A program made the translations under genes and the position numbers. A stretch of 45,245 nt of DNA, from assembly GCA_017436785.1 (NCBI GenBank), contig JAFSCK010000154.1, positions 1-45,245 of the forward strand, read 5' to 3'. Under the pieces are notes generated by a model that was not told the DNA's origin, searched no databases, and saw only the letters and a program-made list of their open reading frames with translations. This stretch comes from Oscillospiraceae bacterium. Lineage in GTDB: Bacteria; Bacillota; Clostridia; Oscillospirales; Oscillospiraceae. Every line of letters begins with the position of its first letter. Within the stretch, counting starts at the first letter, position 1. Positions 16,381 through 25,015 of this stretch are shown here, piece after piece.

Positions 16381-16725
16381 ATGCGCAGTGCGGTGGAACG
16401 GATCTTTGCAAAATACGGTACGGCGCTGACCATCGACAGCGGGGAAAAAAGCATTACCGTCCGGGGCTTTTTCCGGGCGGTAAATTCCAAAAGCTGGCAG
16501 AGTATGGAAAGTGAAGCGTCTTTGCTGGGAGAGATCACCCGGGGCCAGTATGTCTATATGGGCCCTGCGGGGGTTACAATAGGAGAAGGGGATACCCTGC
16601 GGCTGGGAGAAAGGGCCTATGTTTTCCGCCGGGTGGAGCCCTACTATTACGGCGATGAGCCGGTATACCAGTGGGGACTGTGTGTTGAGAAGGGTGTGAA
16701 CGATATTTGGGGCGTTCGATCTTAG
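16381..16725 (+). CDS. Probable phage head-closure or minor structural protein
   Basis: A 114-residue, mostly beta-strand protein (RSAVERIFAKYGTALTI...). It starts one base after the preceding stop. It occupies the place of the head-closure/stopper protein in siphophage gene order. Its end overlaps the next gene by 19 bp. Confidence 0.55.
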   Translation: MRSAVERIFAKYGTALTIDSGEKSITVRGFFRAVNSKSWQSMESEASLLGEITRGQYVYMGPAGVTIGEGDTLRLGERAYVFRRVEPYYYGDEPVYQWGLCVEKGVNDIWGVRS

Positions 16726-17429
16726 ACTATGTGCTGCGGCTGCTGCGGCAGGAGCGGTTTACAGCAGATGTGGCCTATCCCGGCCAGAAATTCCCCCGGA
16801 TCACCGATACGGTGGCGGCGGTCCACATTGAAAGGGTGGACCGGGCCAATATGACGGTGACGGTGGAGATCAGCATTCTTTCGCCTGCCGCCATGGGGGG
16901 CACCGCCTGCGAGATGGAGGCCCTGCGGGCTACCGAGGTACTGCGGTGGAACGGCGGTGTATGTGTCCAGAACGGCTGTACCTACGACGGTGTGGCGCAG
17001 GTGTATGTGGTGCAGATCCTTGCCACCTTTACAGGTGTCACCGATGCAGAGGACTGCACCCTGTGGCCCGGCTTTTACTGCTATGTGGACAATGTGATGC
17101 ATCATCATGCCATTGCATTCGGATCGGAGTATGTCAACTCTGCCAAGCTGGAATATTCCACCGGGGAGGCGCTGCCGGTAAGAAGCAGCCCCGGCAGCGT
17201 GGCGTGGAGCATCTCTATGGAGGAACTGGTTCCCAGCGGTGCTCCGGAGATCGAGGATACCGAAGAGGAATTTGTGCTGGAGCTGGTGACCCAGTGGAAG
17301 ACGGAGCGCTTTACCGGCTGCCGCTGGACCAGCATTGAAAGACAGTTTACCAAGCAGGGCATGAAGCGCATCAGCAAGGGCTTTGCCAGAGGAAGGGAGG
17401 AGGTAGCAGATGCTGCTGTTGAGCTTTAA
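16707..17429 (+). CDS. Phage structural protein, possible tail terminator joined to tail-tube-like domain
   Basis: A 240-residue protein. Start TTG at 16707 is uncertain; GTG at 16731 is an alternative. The N-terminal 110 residues follow the expected size and slot of a tail-completion protein. The C-terminal 120 residues contain an EEEFVLELVTQW...ERFTGCRWTS segment that resembles tail-tube-type beta domains. If so, two usually separate genes are fused. I do not firmly recognise either half. It overlaps the next gene by 20 bp. Confidence 0.4.
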   Translation: MGRSILDYVLRLLRQERFTADVAYPGQKFPRITDTVAAVHIERVDRANMTVTVEISILSPAAMGGTACEMEALRATEVLRWNGGVCVQNGCTYDGVAQVYVVQILATFTGVTDAEDCTLWPGFYCYVDNVMHHHAIAFGSEYVNSAKLEYSTGEALPVRSSPGSVAWSISMEELVPSGAPEIEDTEEEFVLELVTQWKTERFTGCRWTSIERQFTKQGMKRISKGFARGREEVADAAVEL

Positions 17430-17772
17430 GGAATTTGTATTTCCCCAGAATCCCCATACCTATCAGGAAAAGAGTTTCCGGGAGCCCCATTTCCACACGG
17501 AAAGCGGGACTACCTACTATGATGGCATGGGGCAGATGCAGCGTATCATCAGCGGCAGCGGAACCTTCTGCGGGGAAGATGCCTATGCCCAGTTCAAGCA
17601 GCTGCAGCTGCTGATGGAAGAAGGGGAACCGGGAAATCTGGAACACCCCATCTGGGGTATCCGCAAATGCTATCTGACGAAGCTGGAAATGACGCAGGAA
17701 GCCCGGGAGAATGTGGTAAGCTACAATTTTGAATTTACCCAGATCGAGGCCAATGGAACGGTGCCCCGATAA
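17410..17772 (+). CDS. Phage tail/baseplate-type protein, last gene of the cassette
   Basis: A 120-residue beta-rich protein. Its opening (LLSFKEFVFPQNPHTY) and a GxGxF...AYAQFKQL segment resemble the N-terminal domain of phage tail proteins called DNA-circularisation or LysM-linked baseplate proteins, here without the rest of such a protein. It is directly followed by a bidirectional terminator, so the phage transcription unit ends here. No tape measure, tail fibre, holin, lysin or integrase follows. Confidence 0.4.
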   Translation: MLLLSFKEFVFPQNPHTYQEKSFREPHFHTESGTTYYDGMGQMQRIISGSGTFCGEDAYAQFKQLQLLMEEGEPGNLEHPIWGIRKCYLTKLEMTQEARENVVSYNFEFTQIEANGTVPR

Positions 17773-17783
17773 GGGACGCAAAA

Positions 17784-17820
17784 AAACGGTCTGGACTTTT
17801 GGTCCAGACCGTTTCTTTTT
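17784..17820. terminator. Bidirectional terminator between phage cassette and abgT
   Basis: Perfect 13-bp stem AAACGGTCTGGAC / GTCCAGACCGTTT with a 5-nt loop and T-runs on both strands. It ends the phage cassette (+) and the abgT gene (-). Confidence 0.95.
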
Positions 17821-17826
17821 TTGCCA

Positions 17827-19389
17827 TTAAGCGGGGTAGAACAGGGGGGTGTTGATGCCGATGGGCAGGCCGATGGTCAGCCAGATGATCAGCATAACAG
17901 TCCAGCTTACCAGGAAGGCGATGGAGTAGGGCAGCATGGTAGCAGTGATGGTGCCGATGCCGGCCTTCTTATCGTACTTCTGAGCGAAGATGATGATGAC
18001 AGCGTAGTAGGTCATCAGAGGAGTGATGATGTTGGTGCAGCTGTCGCCCACACGGTAGGCCAGCTGGCACAGCTCGGGGCTGTAGCCCAGCAGCATGAAC
18101 ATGGGAACAAAGACGGGGGCCAGAATGTTCCACTTTGCGGAAGCGGAGCCCATGAACAGGTTCATGAAGGCGGAGAACAGCACGAAGATGACCATCAGAG
18201 GGATCAGGCCGATGTTGATGGACTTCAGGAAGGAAGCACCGGACAGGGCGATGATGGTGCCCAGCTTGGTGTAGGAGAAGTAGTTGATGAACTGTGCGGA
18301 AACGAAGGCCAGAGCCAAGAAGGAGCCCATATCAGCCATGGAAGCGGACATAGCACCGGCGATGTCCTTATCAGACTTGAACTTGCCAACGGTCTTGCCG
18401 TAAGCCACAGCGGGGATGAAGAACAGCATGGCGATCAGGACGATGAGGCTGTTGATCAGAGGAGTGGAGCCCAGCAGCTCGCCCTTGTCGTTGCGGAAGA
18501 AGGAGTCGGCGGGGATGCACATTGCCACGATAATGCCGACGAAGACCAGTGCAGCGATGCCGGCGTTGCGCAGGCCCTTGCGCTGGATGTCGGTGACGGT
18601 GGTCAGGGAATGGTCACTCTCGCCATCCACAGTGCCCTCAAACTTGCCCAGACGGGGCTCAACGATCTTGTCGGTGATGATGGTGCCCAGCAGGGTGATC
18701 AGGAAGGTGGACGCGCACATGAAGATGTAGTTGCCCATGATCTGGACTTCGTAAGCGGGATCCAGAATGTCAACGGCAGCCTGTGTGATGCCGCCCAGCA
18801 GGGGGTCCAGAGTGCCCACCAGCAGGTTGGCGGAGAAGCCGCCGGAAACACCGGCGAAGGCAGCAGCGAGGCCCGCAATGGGGTGACGGCCGCAGGCATG
18901 GAACATCATGGCGCCCAGAGGGATCAGGATGACGTAGCCAGCGTCAGAAGCAATGTTGGACATGACGCCAAGGAAGACGATCATGGGGGTCAGCAGCTTC
19001 TTGGGGGTGGACTTGACCACGTTCTTCAGCAGGGTGTCGATCATGCCGGACTTCTCAGCGACGCCGACGCCCAGCATAGCTACCAGAACCATGCCCAGAG
19101 GTGCGTAGGTGGTGAAGTTGTTGACAGCGCTGGTGAAGATGTAGGCGAGGCCTTCCTTGGTCAGCAGGCTGACAGCGGTGACAGTGGTCTCCTTCAGCTC
19201 GCCGCCGGAAACCAGATTACCGGTAGCGGATACGCCGAGGGCGGCGCAGACTGCGGAGATGATGACGACAGCCAGTGCGAAAATGGCAAACAGGGTAACG
19301 GGGTGGGGCAGTGCATTGCCGACGCGCTCAATGGCATTGAGGCTCCGGGTCAGCCAGCTGCCCTGCTTCTTTTCAGGGTTCTTGGACAT
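17827..19389 (-). CDS. AbgT-family transporter (p-aminobenzoyl-glutamate type)
   Basis: A 520-residue membrane protein of normal AbgT length with about 12 hydrophobic segments. It carries the family-typical N-terminal IERVGNALPHPVTLF start and the repeated re-entrant-loop regions (VMSNIASDAGYVILIPL; SASAKWNILAPVFVPM; YRVGDSCTNIITPL). Family members import p-aminobenzoyl-glutamate, a folate breakdown product, or export sulfonamides. It sits on the same strand just downstream of the purine operon but has its own promoter at 19463-19492. The codon usage suggests good expression. Confidence 0.92.
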   Translation of the reverse strand: MSKNPEKKQGSWLTRSLNAIERVGNALPHPVTLFAIFALAVVIISAVCAALGVSATGNLVSGGELKETTVTAVSLLTKEGLAYIFTSAVNNFTTYAPLGMVLVAMLGVGVAEKSGMIDTLLKNVVKSTPKKLLTPMIVFLGVMSNIASDAGYVILIPLGAMMFHACGRHPIAGLAAAFAGVSGGFSANLLVGTLDPLLGGITQAAVDILDPAYEVQIMGNYIFMCASTFLITLLGTIITDKIVEPRLGKFEGTVDGESDHSLTTVTDIQRKGLRNAGIAALVFVGIIVAMCIPADSFFRNDKGELLGSTPLINSLIVLIAMLFFIPAVAYGKTVGKFKSDKDIAGAMSASMADMGSFLALAFVSAQFINYFSYTKLGTIIALSGASFLKSINIGLIPLMVIFVLFSAFMNLFMGSASAKWNILAPVFVPMFMLLGYSPELCQLAYRVGDSCTNIITPLMTYYAVIIIFAQKYDKKAGIGTITATMLPYSIAFLVSWTVMLIIWLTIGLPIGINTPLFYPA

Positions 19390-19462
19390 GGGGATTCTCC
19401 TTTTCTATGATTTTGTCGTGCAAAGTGCCATGGAAAGGGACAAAGGGCACAAACTTACTAAC

Positions 19463-19492
19463 ATTATACCATTCCTTTGCCGATTTGGTCAA
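19463..19492 (-). promoter_or_regulatory. Sigma-A promoter of the AbgT gene
   Basis: On the minus strand, TTGACC (19492-19487) and a perfect TATAAT (19468-19463) have an 18-nt spacer. The leader is about 67 nt. Confidence 0.8.
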
Positions 19493-19629
19493 TAATTATT
19501 CATATTTTTCTTCATTCGGAGACTGTGCATTTTCCTCTTCATATTTGTCTGTTTCTACTGTGACGGCAAGTGTACTTTGTACACGTACAAACTGCGCGTT
19601 TTTGTCTGCGAAATTCCATTTGAATACGC

Positions 19630-19665
19630 GAAACCGCCGGGTGGAATGGATCCATCCGGCGGTTT
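19630..19665 (-). terminator. Hairpin after purL, probable operon terminator
   Basis: Stem AAACCGCCGG(A)TGG / CCA(C)CCGGCGGTTT begins 17 bp after the purL stop. The U-tract on the minus strand is short (TTT), so termination may be partial. It separates the purine operon from the abgT promoter. Confidence 0.55.
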
Positions 19666-19681
19666 CTTATGGGAGGTGGGA

Positions 19682-22600
19682 TTATTTAAAGTACTTGACG
19701 GCGGCCTTGAACATCTGGTTGTCGTATTCACCGGGGACGTTCTTGTACAGGCCCTTGCCGATACGCTCGCTGTGGCCCATCTTACCGAAGACGCGGCCAT
19801 CGGGAGAGGTGATGCCCTCAATGGCGAACAGGGAGCCGTTGGGGTTGAAAGCGGTGTCCATGGTGGGATTGCCCTCCAAGTCAACGTACTGGGTTGCGAT
19901 CTGACCGTTTGCAGCCAGCTGCAGGGCCAGCTCCTCGGAAGCCAGGAACTTGCCTTCGCCGTGGGAGATGGGGACATTGACGATGTCGCCCACATTCATC
20001 AGGCTCAGCCAGGGACTCTTGTTGGAGGCAATCCGGGTCCGGACGATGCGGCTCTGGTGGCGGGCGATGGTGTTAAAGGTCAGGGTGGGGCAGCTGGCGT
20101 CGGTGTCGCGGATCTCGCCGTAGGGTACCAGACCCAGCTTGATGAGGGCCTGGAAGCCGTTGCAGATGCCGCACATCAGACCGTCCCGGTCATTCAGCAG
20201 GCGGGTGACCTGCTCCTTGATGGCGGGATTGCGGAAGAAGGCGGTGATGAACTTGGCGGAGCCGTCGGGCTCGTCGCCGCCGGAGAAGCCGCCGGGGATG
20301 AAAACAATCTGGCTTTCTGCGATCTTGGCAGCCACAGTCTCCACGCTGCGGGCAACGTCTTCAGCGGTCAGGTTACGGATGACCACGATATCGGCCTCGG
20401 CACCGGCATCCATAACGGCACGGGCGGAGTCGTACTCACAGTTGGTGCCGGGGAAGACGGGGATCAGGACCTTGGGCTTGGCCACCTTCACAGCGGGTGC
20501 CAGAGAAACGGTACCGGAGGAGGCGAAAGCGGGGATGGCCTTGTCGGTTTCCTTCGTCTTGGTGGGGTAGACCTTTTCCAGAACGGCAGTGTTCAGCGCA
20601 TACAGCTCGGAAATGGAGACTGTCTCACCGCCGTAGGTAATGGTTTCCTCAGCGGTGGTCCAGCCGATCAGCTCAGCGCCTTCGATCTCCTGAGAAAGCT
20701 CTGCGATGATCTCGCCATAGGCAGGACCGTATTGCAGGGCAGCCTCAGGGTTGGCCTTGAAGCCGATGGCGTTGCCGAAGGACATCTTCATGACGGCCTC
20801 GGCGATGCCGCCGCCGTCTACAGCCCATGCGGCCTTCACCAGACCGGCCTGACACAGGGCGTGGTAGGCTTCCCAGTTCTTTTTCCAGCCCTCGTAATCG
20901 GACAGGCCGCAGCCGCCGAAGCGGTAAACGGGGTGACCGGCTTCCTTAAACTCGTTGGAGATGACCTCGCTGGCCTTGATGGGGGCGATGGCGAAGGAAA
21001 TGACGGTGGGGGGAACGTCCTTATCCAGGAAGGTGCCGGACATGGAGTCCTTGCCGCCGATGGCAGCGGCGTTCAGGCCCAGCTGGACCTCCAGAGCGCC
21101 CAGCAGTGCCTGGAAGGGCTTGCCCCAGCGTGCAGGCTCATTTCTCAGCTTCTCGAAGAACTCCTGCAGCGTCAGGTAGACCTTCTTGTAGTCAGCACCG
21201 GCAGCCACGATCTTGGCGATGGAGGAGATGATGCTGGCCTTGGCACCGGTGTAGGGATTGGCGGACAGCAGGTCGGGATCGCAGCCCCAGCCGAAGAGGC
21301 TTGCCTGATCGGTCTGCTGACCGGGCAGGACAGGCAGCTTGGCAGCCATGGCCTGAGTGGGGGTGGACTGGTTCTTGCCGCCGAAGGGCATCAGGACGGA
21401 GCCTGCGCCGATGGTGGCGTCGAAGCGCTCCACCAGACCCCGCTGGGAAGCGAACTTCAGGTTGGAAGCGATGCTGCGCAGGTCGCCGGAGGAGACGGGG
21501 GCCAGAGCATCCTTGCCCTCGGCAACGGAAACGGCGGTGTGCTTCACGGCACCGTTGGTATTCAGGAAGTCACGGCTCAGGTTGGCAATTTCGTTGCCCT
21601 TCCAGCTCATGACCATCCGGGCCTCCTCGGTGACGACAGCCACACGGTAGGCTTCCAGATTCTCCTGCTGGGCAAAGGCGATGAAAGCGTCGGCGTCCTT
21701 GGCTTCCACCACCACGGCCATACGCTCCTGAGATTCGGAGATGGCCAGCTCGGTGCCGTCCAGACCGTCGTACTTCTTGCGGACAGCATCCAGATCGATC
21801 CGCAGGCCGTCGGCCAGCTCGCCGATGGCAACGGAGACACCGCCTGCGCCGAAGTCGTTGCAGCGCTTGATGAGACGGGTGACTTCAGGGTTACGGAACA
21901 GGCGCTGGATCTTGCGCTCCTCGGGAGCGTTGCCCTTCTGGACCTCGGAGGCCATGGTAGTCAGGGACTTTAGGTTGTGGCTCTTGGAGGAGCCGGTGGC
22001 ACCGCCGATGCCGTCACGGCCGGTACGGCCGCCCAGCAGGATGACCACATCCCCGGCTTCGGGACGCTCCCGGCGGACATTGTAGGCGGGGGCAGCAGCC
22101 ACCACGGCGCCGCATTCCAAGCGCTTGGCGATGAAGCCTTCGTGGTACAGTTCGGCAACATGGCCGGTGGCAAGGCCGATCTGGTTACCGTAGGAGGAAT
22201 AACCGGCGGCAGCAGTCTGGCACAGCTTTCTCTGGGGCAGCTTGCCGGCCAGCGTTTCATTCAGAGCCTTCCGGGGATCACCGGCACCGGTGACGCGCAT
22301 GGCCTGATGGACATAAGCGCGGCCGGACAGGGGATCGCGGATACAGCCGCCGATACAGGTGGCGGCACCGCCGAAGGGCTCGATCTCGGTGGGATGGTTG
22401 TGGGTCTCGTTCTTGAACATCAGCAGCCAATCCTGATCCTCGCCATTGACGGTAGCGGTGACGTGGATGGAGCAGGCGTTGATCTCTTCGGATTCGTCCA
22501 GCTCAGGCAGCAGGCCACGCTTCTTCAGGCACTTGGTGGCGATGGTAGCAATGTCCATCAGGGTCTGGGGCCGGGCAGCGGCCTTCTCCTCGCCGTAAAC

Positions 22601-23362
22601 CTCGATGCGGGAAGCAAGGTAGGTCTCATAGGCCTTCTGGATCTCGGGATCGTCGATGCGGATGTTGTCTAAGTGGGTGGAGAAGGTAGTGTGGCGGCAG
22701 TGGTCGGACCAGTAGGTGTCCACGACGCGGATCTCGGTGATGGTGGGGTCCCGGTGCTCGGTGTCACGGAAGTAGGCCTGCAGGAACTTCAGGTCATCCA
22801 AGTCCATGGCAAGACCCAGCGTGTCCAGCAGATCGGACAGGCCCGCATCGTCCAGCGCAATGAAGCCGCTGATTGTGGCAACGGTTTCGGGGATGGCATA
22901 TTCCACAGCCAGCGTTTCGGGCTTTTCCAGAGCAGCCTCCCGGCTTTCCACGGCGTTGATGACATGCTTCTTGATGGCGGCGATCTCGGCTTCCGTCAGA
23001 GCGCCGGAGAGAACATAGACCTTAGCGGTGTGGATGGTGGGACGGTTTCCCTGAGAGATGATCTGGATGCACTGGGCAGCGGAGTCGGCCCGCTGGTCGT
23101 ACTGGCCGGGCAGGGGCTCCACGGCAAAGACTACATCGCCGGTGGGGACCTCGTAGCTGACGTTGTCAACCTGAGGCTCGGAGAAGACGGTGTTCACGGC
23201 ATAGGAGAACAGGCCTTCTTCGATGTTTTCGGCATCGTAGCGGTTCAGCACCCGGACAGCGGTGAGGCTGTCGATCTGCAGGAAGTCCTTGATTTCCCGC
23301 AGCAGGCTGTCTGCCTCATGGGTCTGACCCAGTTTCTTTTCAACATATACGCGATAAACCAT
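19682..23362 (-). CDS. purL: Phosphoribosylformylglycinamidine synthase, single-chain
   Basis: A 1226-residue enzyme converting FGAR to FGAM with glutamine and ATP. It contains an N-terminal PurS-like region, two ATP-binding halves, and a C-terminal glutaminase domain (about 970-1226) with nucleophile in GLMCGICNGFQ and the catalytic pair in SHGEG. This is the one-chain form, so separate purQ and purS are not needed. The start at 23362 (MVYRVYVEKK) follows a perfect AGGAGG; an upstream ATG at 23413 is rejected because it lies across a repeat. It is the last gene of the purine operon. Confidence 0.97.
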   Translation of the reverse strand: MVYRVYVEKKLGQTHEADSLLREIKDFLQIDSLTAVRVLNRYDAENIEEGLFSYAVNTVFSEPQVDNVSYEVPTGDVVFAVEPLPGQYDQRADSAAQCIQIISQGNRPTIHTAKVYVLSGALTEAEIAAIKKHVINAVESREAALEKPETLAVEYAIPETVATISGFIALDDAGLSDLLDTLGLAMDLDDLKFLQAYFRDTEHRDPTITEIRVVDTYWSDHCRHTTFSTHLDNIRIDDPEIQKAYETYLASRIEVYGEEKAAARPQTLMDIATIATKCLKKRGLLPELDESEEINACSIHVTATVNGEDQDWLLMFKNETHNHPTEIEPFGGAATCIGGCIRDPLSGRAYVHQAMRVTGAGDPRKALNETLAGKLPQRKLCQTAAAGYSSYGNQIGLATGHVAELYHEGFIAKRLECGAVVAAAPAYNVRRERPEAGDVVILLGGRTGRDGIGGATGSSKSHNLKSLTTMASEVQKGNAPEERKIQRLFRNPEVTRLIKRCNDFGAGGVSVAIGELADGLRIDLDAVRKKYDGLDGTELAISESQERMAVVVEAKDADAFIAFAQQENLEAYRVAVVTEEARMVMSWKGNEIANLSRDFLNTNGAVKHTAVSVAEGKDALAPVSSGDLRSIASNLKFASQRGLVERFDATIGAGSVLMPFGGKNQSTPTQAMAAKLPVLPGQQTDQASLFGWGCDPDLLSANPYTGAKASIISSIAKIVAAGADYKKVYLTLQEFFEKLRNEPARWGKPFQALLGALEVQLGLNAAAIGGKDSMSGTFLDKDVPPTVISFAIAPIKASEVISNEFKEAGHPVYRFGGCGLSDYEGWKKNWEAYHALCQAGLVKAAWAVDGGGIAEAVMKMSFGNAIGFKANPEAALQYGPAYGEIIAELSQEIEGAELIGWTTAEETITYGGETVSISELYALNTAVLEKVYPTKTKETDKAIPAFASSGTVSLAPAVKVAKPKVLIPVFPGTNCEYDSARAVMDAGAEADIVVIRNLTAEDVARSVETVAAKIAESQIVFIPGGFSGGDEPDGSAKFITAFFRNPAIKEQVTRLLNDRDGLMCGICNGFQALIKLGLVPYGEIRDTDASCPTLTFNTIARHQSRIVRTRIASNKSPWLSLMNVGDIVNVPISHGEGKFLASEELALQLAANGQIATQYVDLEGNPTMDTAFNPNGSLFAIEGITSPDGRVFGKMGHSERIGKGLYKNVPGEYDNQMFKAAVKYFK

Positions 23363-23398
23363 GGGGTTGTTTCCTCCTAGTTTACAATTTTCAATATC

Positions 23399-23544
23399 GT
23401 AGGGCGGGGTCATGACCCCGCCGAGCAGGTGTGATGATGGCTTTGCTTGCGACGATTGGGATGGATTTGGAATATGCCATCGCCAATCTGGGAAAGCAAG
23501 CGGATAATTGTCAGGTGGTCGGCGGGGTCATGACCCCGCCCTAC
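23399..23544. repeat. Family B repeat between purD and purL
   Basis: A 146-bp element bounded by GTAGGGCGGGGTCATGACCC-CGCC and its inverse. Each end is itself a palindrome. The inner 98 bp contains the tracts GGGAAAGCAAGCGGATAATT and GATGGATTTGGAATATGCC and no gene. Confidence 0.92.
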
Positions 23545-23557
23545 AGTGGCGCTGCGA

Positions 23558-24823
23558 TTACTTCAGGGCCTGCAGGGCGCGCTGGCCGATGTCGCTTCTT
23601 CTGTAAGCGCCTTCAAACTGGACACCGTCGGACAGGCGGTAGGCTTCCTTGATGGCCTCTTCCAGAGAGGAGGCGATGGCGGTGGTGCCGGTGACACGGC
23701 CGCCGGAGGTGACCAGCTTGCCGCCGTCCAGCTTGGCACCGGCCACATAGGTGTGCTCCAGAGCTTCGGGGGTGAAGGTCATTTCAAAGCCCTTCTTGTA
23801 GCTGGTGGGGTAGCCGTTGGATGCCAGAATCACGCAGCAGGCGTGCTTATCGGCAAACTTGACCTCAGTCTCTGCCAGCGTGCCGTTGGTGGTTGCCTGC
23901 ATGACGGTCAGCAGGTCGCTTTCCAGCAGGGGCAGGACCACCTGCGTCTCGGGATCACCGAAGCGGCAGTTGTACTCAATGACCTTGGGACCCTTGGGGG
24001 TCAGCATCAGGCCGAAGTACAGGCAGCCCTTGAAGGTGCGGTTTTCTGCGTTCATGGCAGCGATGGTGGGAAGGAAGATGGCCTTCATGCACTCGTCGGC
24101 AATGTCGGCGGTGTAGTAGGGATTGGGGGCCACGGTGCCCATGCCGCCGGTGTTCAGGCCGGTGTCATTGTCGCCGATGCGCTTGTGGTCCATGGAGGAC
24201 ACCATGGGCTTGACCACATTGCCGTCGGTGAAAGCCAGCACGGAAACTTCGGGGCCGGTGAGAAATTCCTCAATGACCACGCGGCTGCCGGACTTACCGA
24301 AAATGCCGCCTTCCATCATATCAATGACGGCCTGCTTGGCTTCCTCCCGGGTCTGGGCGATGATAACGCCCTTGCCCAGTGCCAGACCGTCGGCCTTGAT
24401 GACGGTGGGGATGGGAGCAGTCTCCAGATAAGCAAGGGCCGCAGCCATATCCTCGAAGACCTCGTATTCGGCGGTGGGGATGCCGTACTTCTTCATCAGG
24501 TTCTTGGAGAAGACCTTGCTGCCCTCGATGATGGCGGCGTTTGCCCGGGGACCGAAGCAGGGGATGCCCTTAGCTTCCAGCGCATCCACGCAGCCAAGGA
24601 CCAGAGGATCGTCGGGAGCCACTACGGCGTAGTCGATGGCGTTTGCCACGGCAAATTCTACGATCTTCTCGATATCCGTAGCACCGATGGCCACGCAGGT
24701 GGCGTCAGCAGCAATGCCGCCGTTGCCGGGACAGGCAAAAATTTCGGTAACGGTGGGGTTCTTTTTCAGACTCTTGATGATGGCATGCTCTCTGCCGCCA
24801 CCACCAACGACCAGTAATTTCAT
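23558..24823 (-). CDS. purD: Phosphoribosylamine-glycine ligase
   Basis: A 421-residue ATP-grasp enzyme joining phosphoribosylamine and glycine. MKLLVVGGGGREHAI at the N-terminus is the classic PurD opening, followed by the ATP-grasp region and the ACCVILASNGYP segment. The start at 24823 has AGGAGG about 7 nt before it; the frame extends into the family A repeat upstream but that part is not coding. Second to last gene of the operon. Confidence 0.97.
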   Translation of the reverse strand: MKLLVVGGGGREHAIIKSLKKNPTVTEIFACPGNGGIAADATCVAIGATDIEKIVEFAVANAIDYAVVAPDDPLVLGCVDALEAKGIPCFGPRANAAIIEGSKVFSKNLMKKYGIPTAEYEVFEDMAAALAYLETAPIPTVIKADGLALGKGVIIAQTREEAKQAVIDMMEGGIFGKSGSRVVIEEFLTGPEVSVLAFTDGNVVKPMVSSMDHKRIGDNDTGLNTGGMGTVAPNPYYTADIADECMKAIFLPTIAAMNAENRTFKGCLYFGLMLTPKGPKVIEYNCRFGDPETQVVLPLLESDLLTVMQATTNGTLAETEVKFADKHACCVILASNGYPTSYKKGFEMTFTPEALEHTYVAGAKLDGGKLVTSGGRVTGTTAIASSLEEAIKEAYRLSDGVQFEGAYRRSDIGQRALQALK

Positions 24824-24848
24824 GGGGGAGTACCTCCTATATCGTGCT

Positions 24849-24944
24849 GTCATTGCGAGGAGCGAAGCGACGTGGCAATCCCCTTCAACAGCGTGAAAAC
24901 TTAGGGAGATTGCCACGCCAGTGTGCGCACTGGCTCGCAATGAC
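24849..24944. repeat. Family A repeat, copy 3, between AICAR transformylase and purD
   Basis: Ends are GTCATTGCGAGGAGCGAAG and GGCTCGCAATGAC, with the central GGCAATCCCC / GGGAGATTGCC pairing. It lies in the transcribed gap ahead of purD. Confidence 0.92.
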
Positions 24945-24973
24945 GTATTTTTGAGGGTTCTTAAAACGCACCG

Positions 24974-25002
24974 ACAGGGGGCAGCCTATTTTGGGCTGTC
25001 CC
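24974..25002. other. Stem-loop after the AICAR transformylase gene
   Basis: Stem CAGGGGACAGCC / GGCTGCCCCCTG with a short loop. The T-run is on the plus strand side (GGTTTTTTC), so it is a poor minus-strand terminator. It may be an mRNA-stability hairpin within the operon, or a remnant. Confidence 0.5.
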
Positions 25003-25015
25003 CTGAGGTTTTTTC

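Noticed and set aside
19577-21973. Long plus-strand frame opposite purL
   Set aside because: Antisense to a recognised enzyme, Gly/Asp-rich artefact of codon bias.
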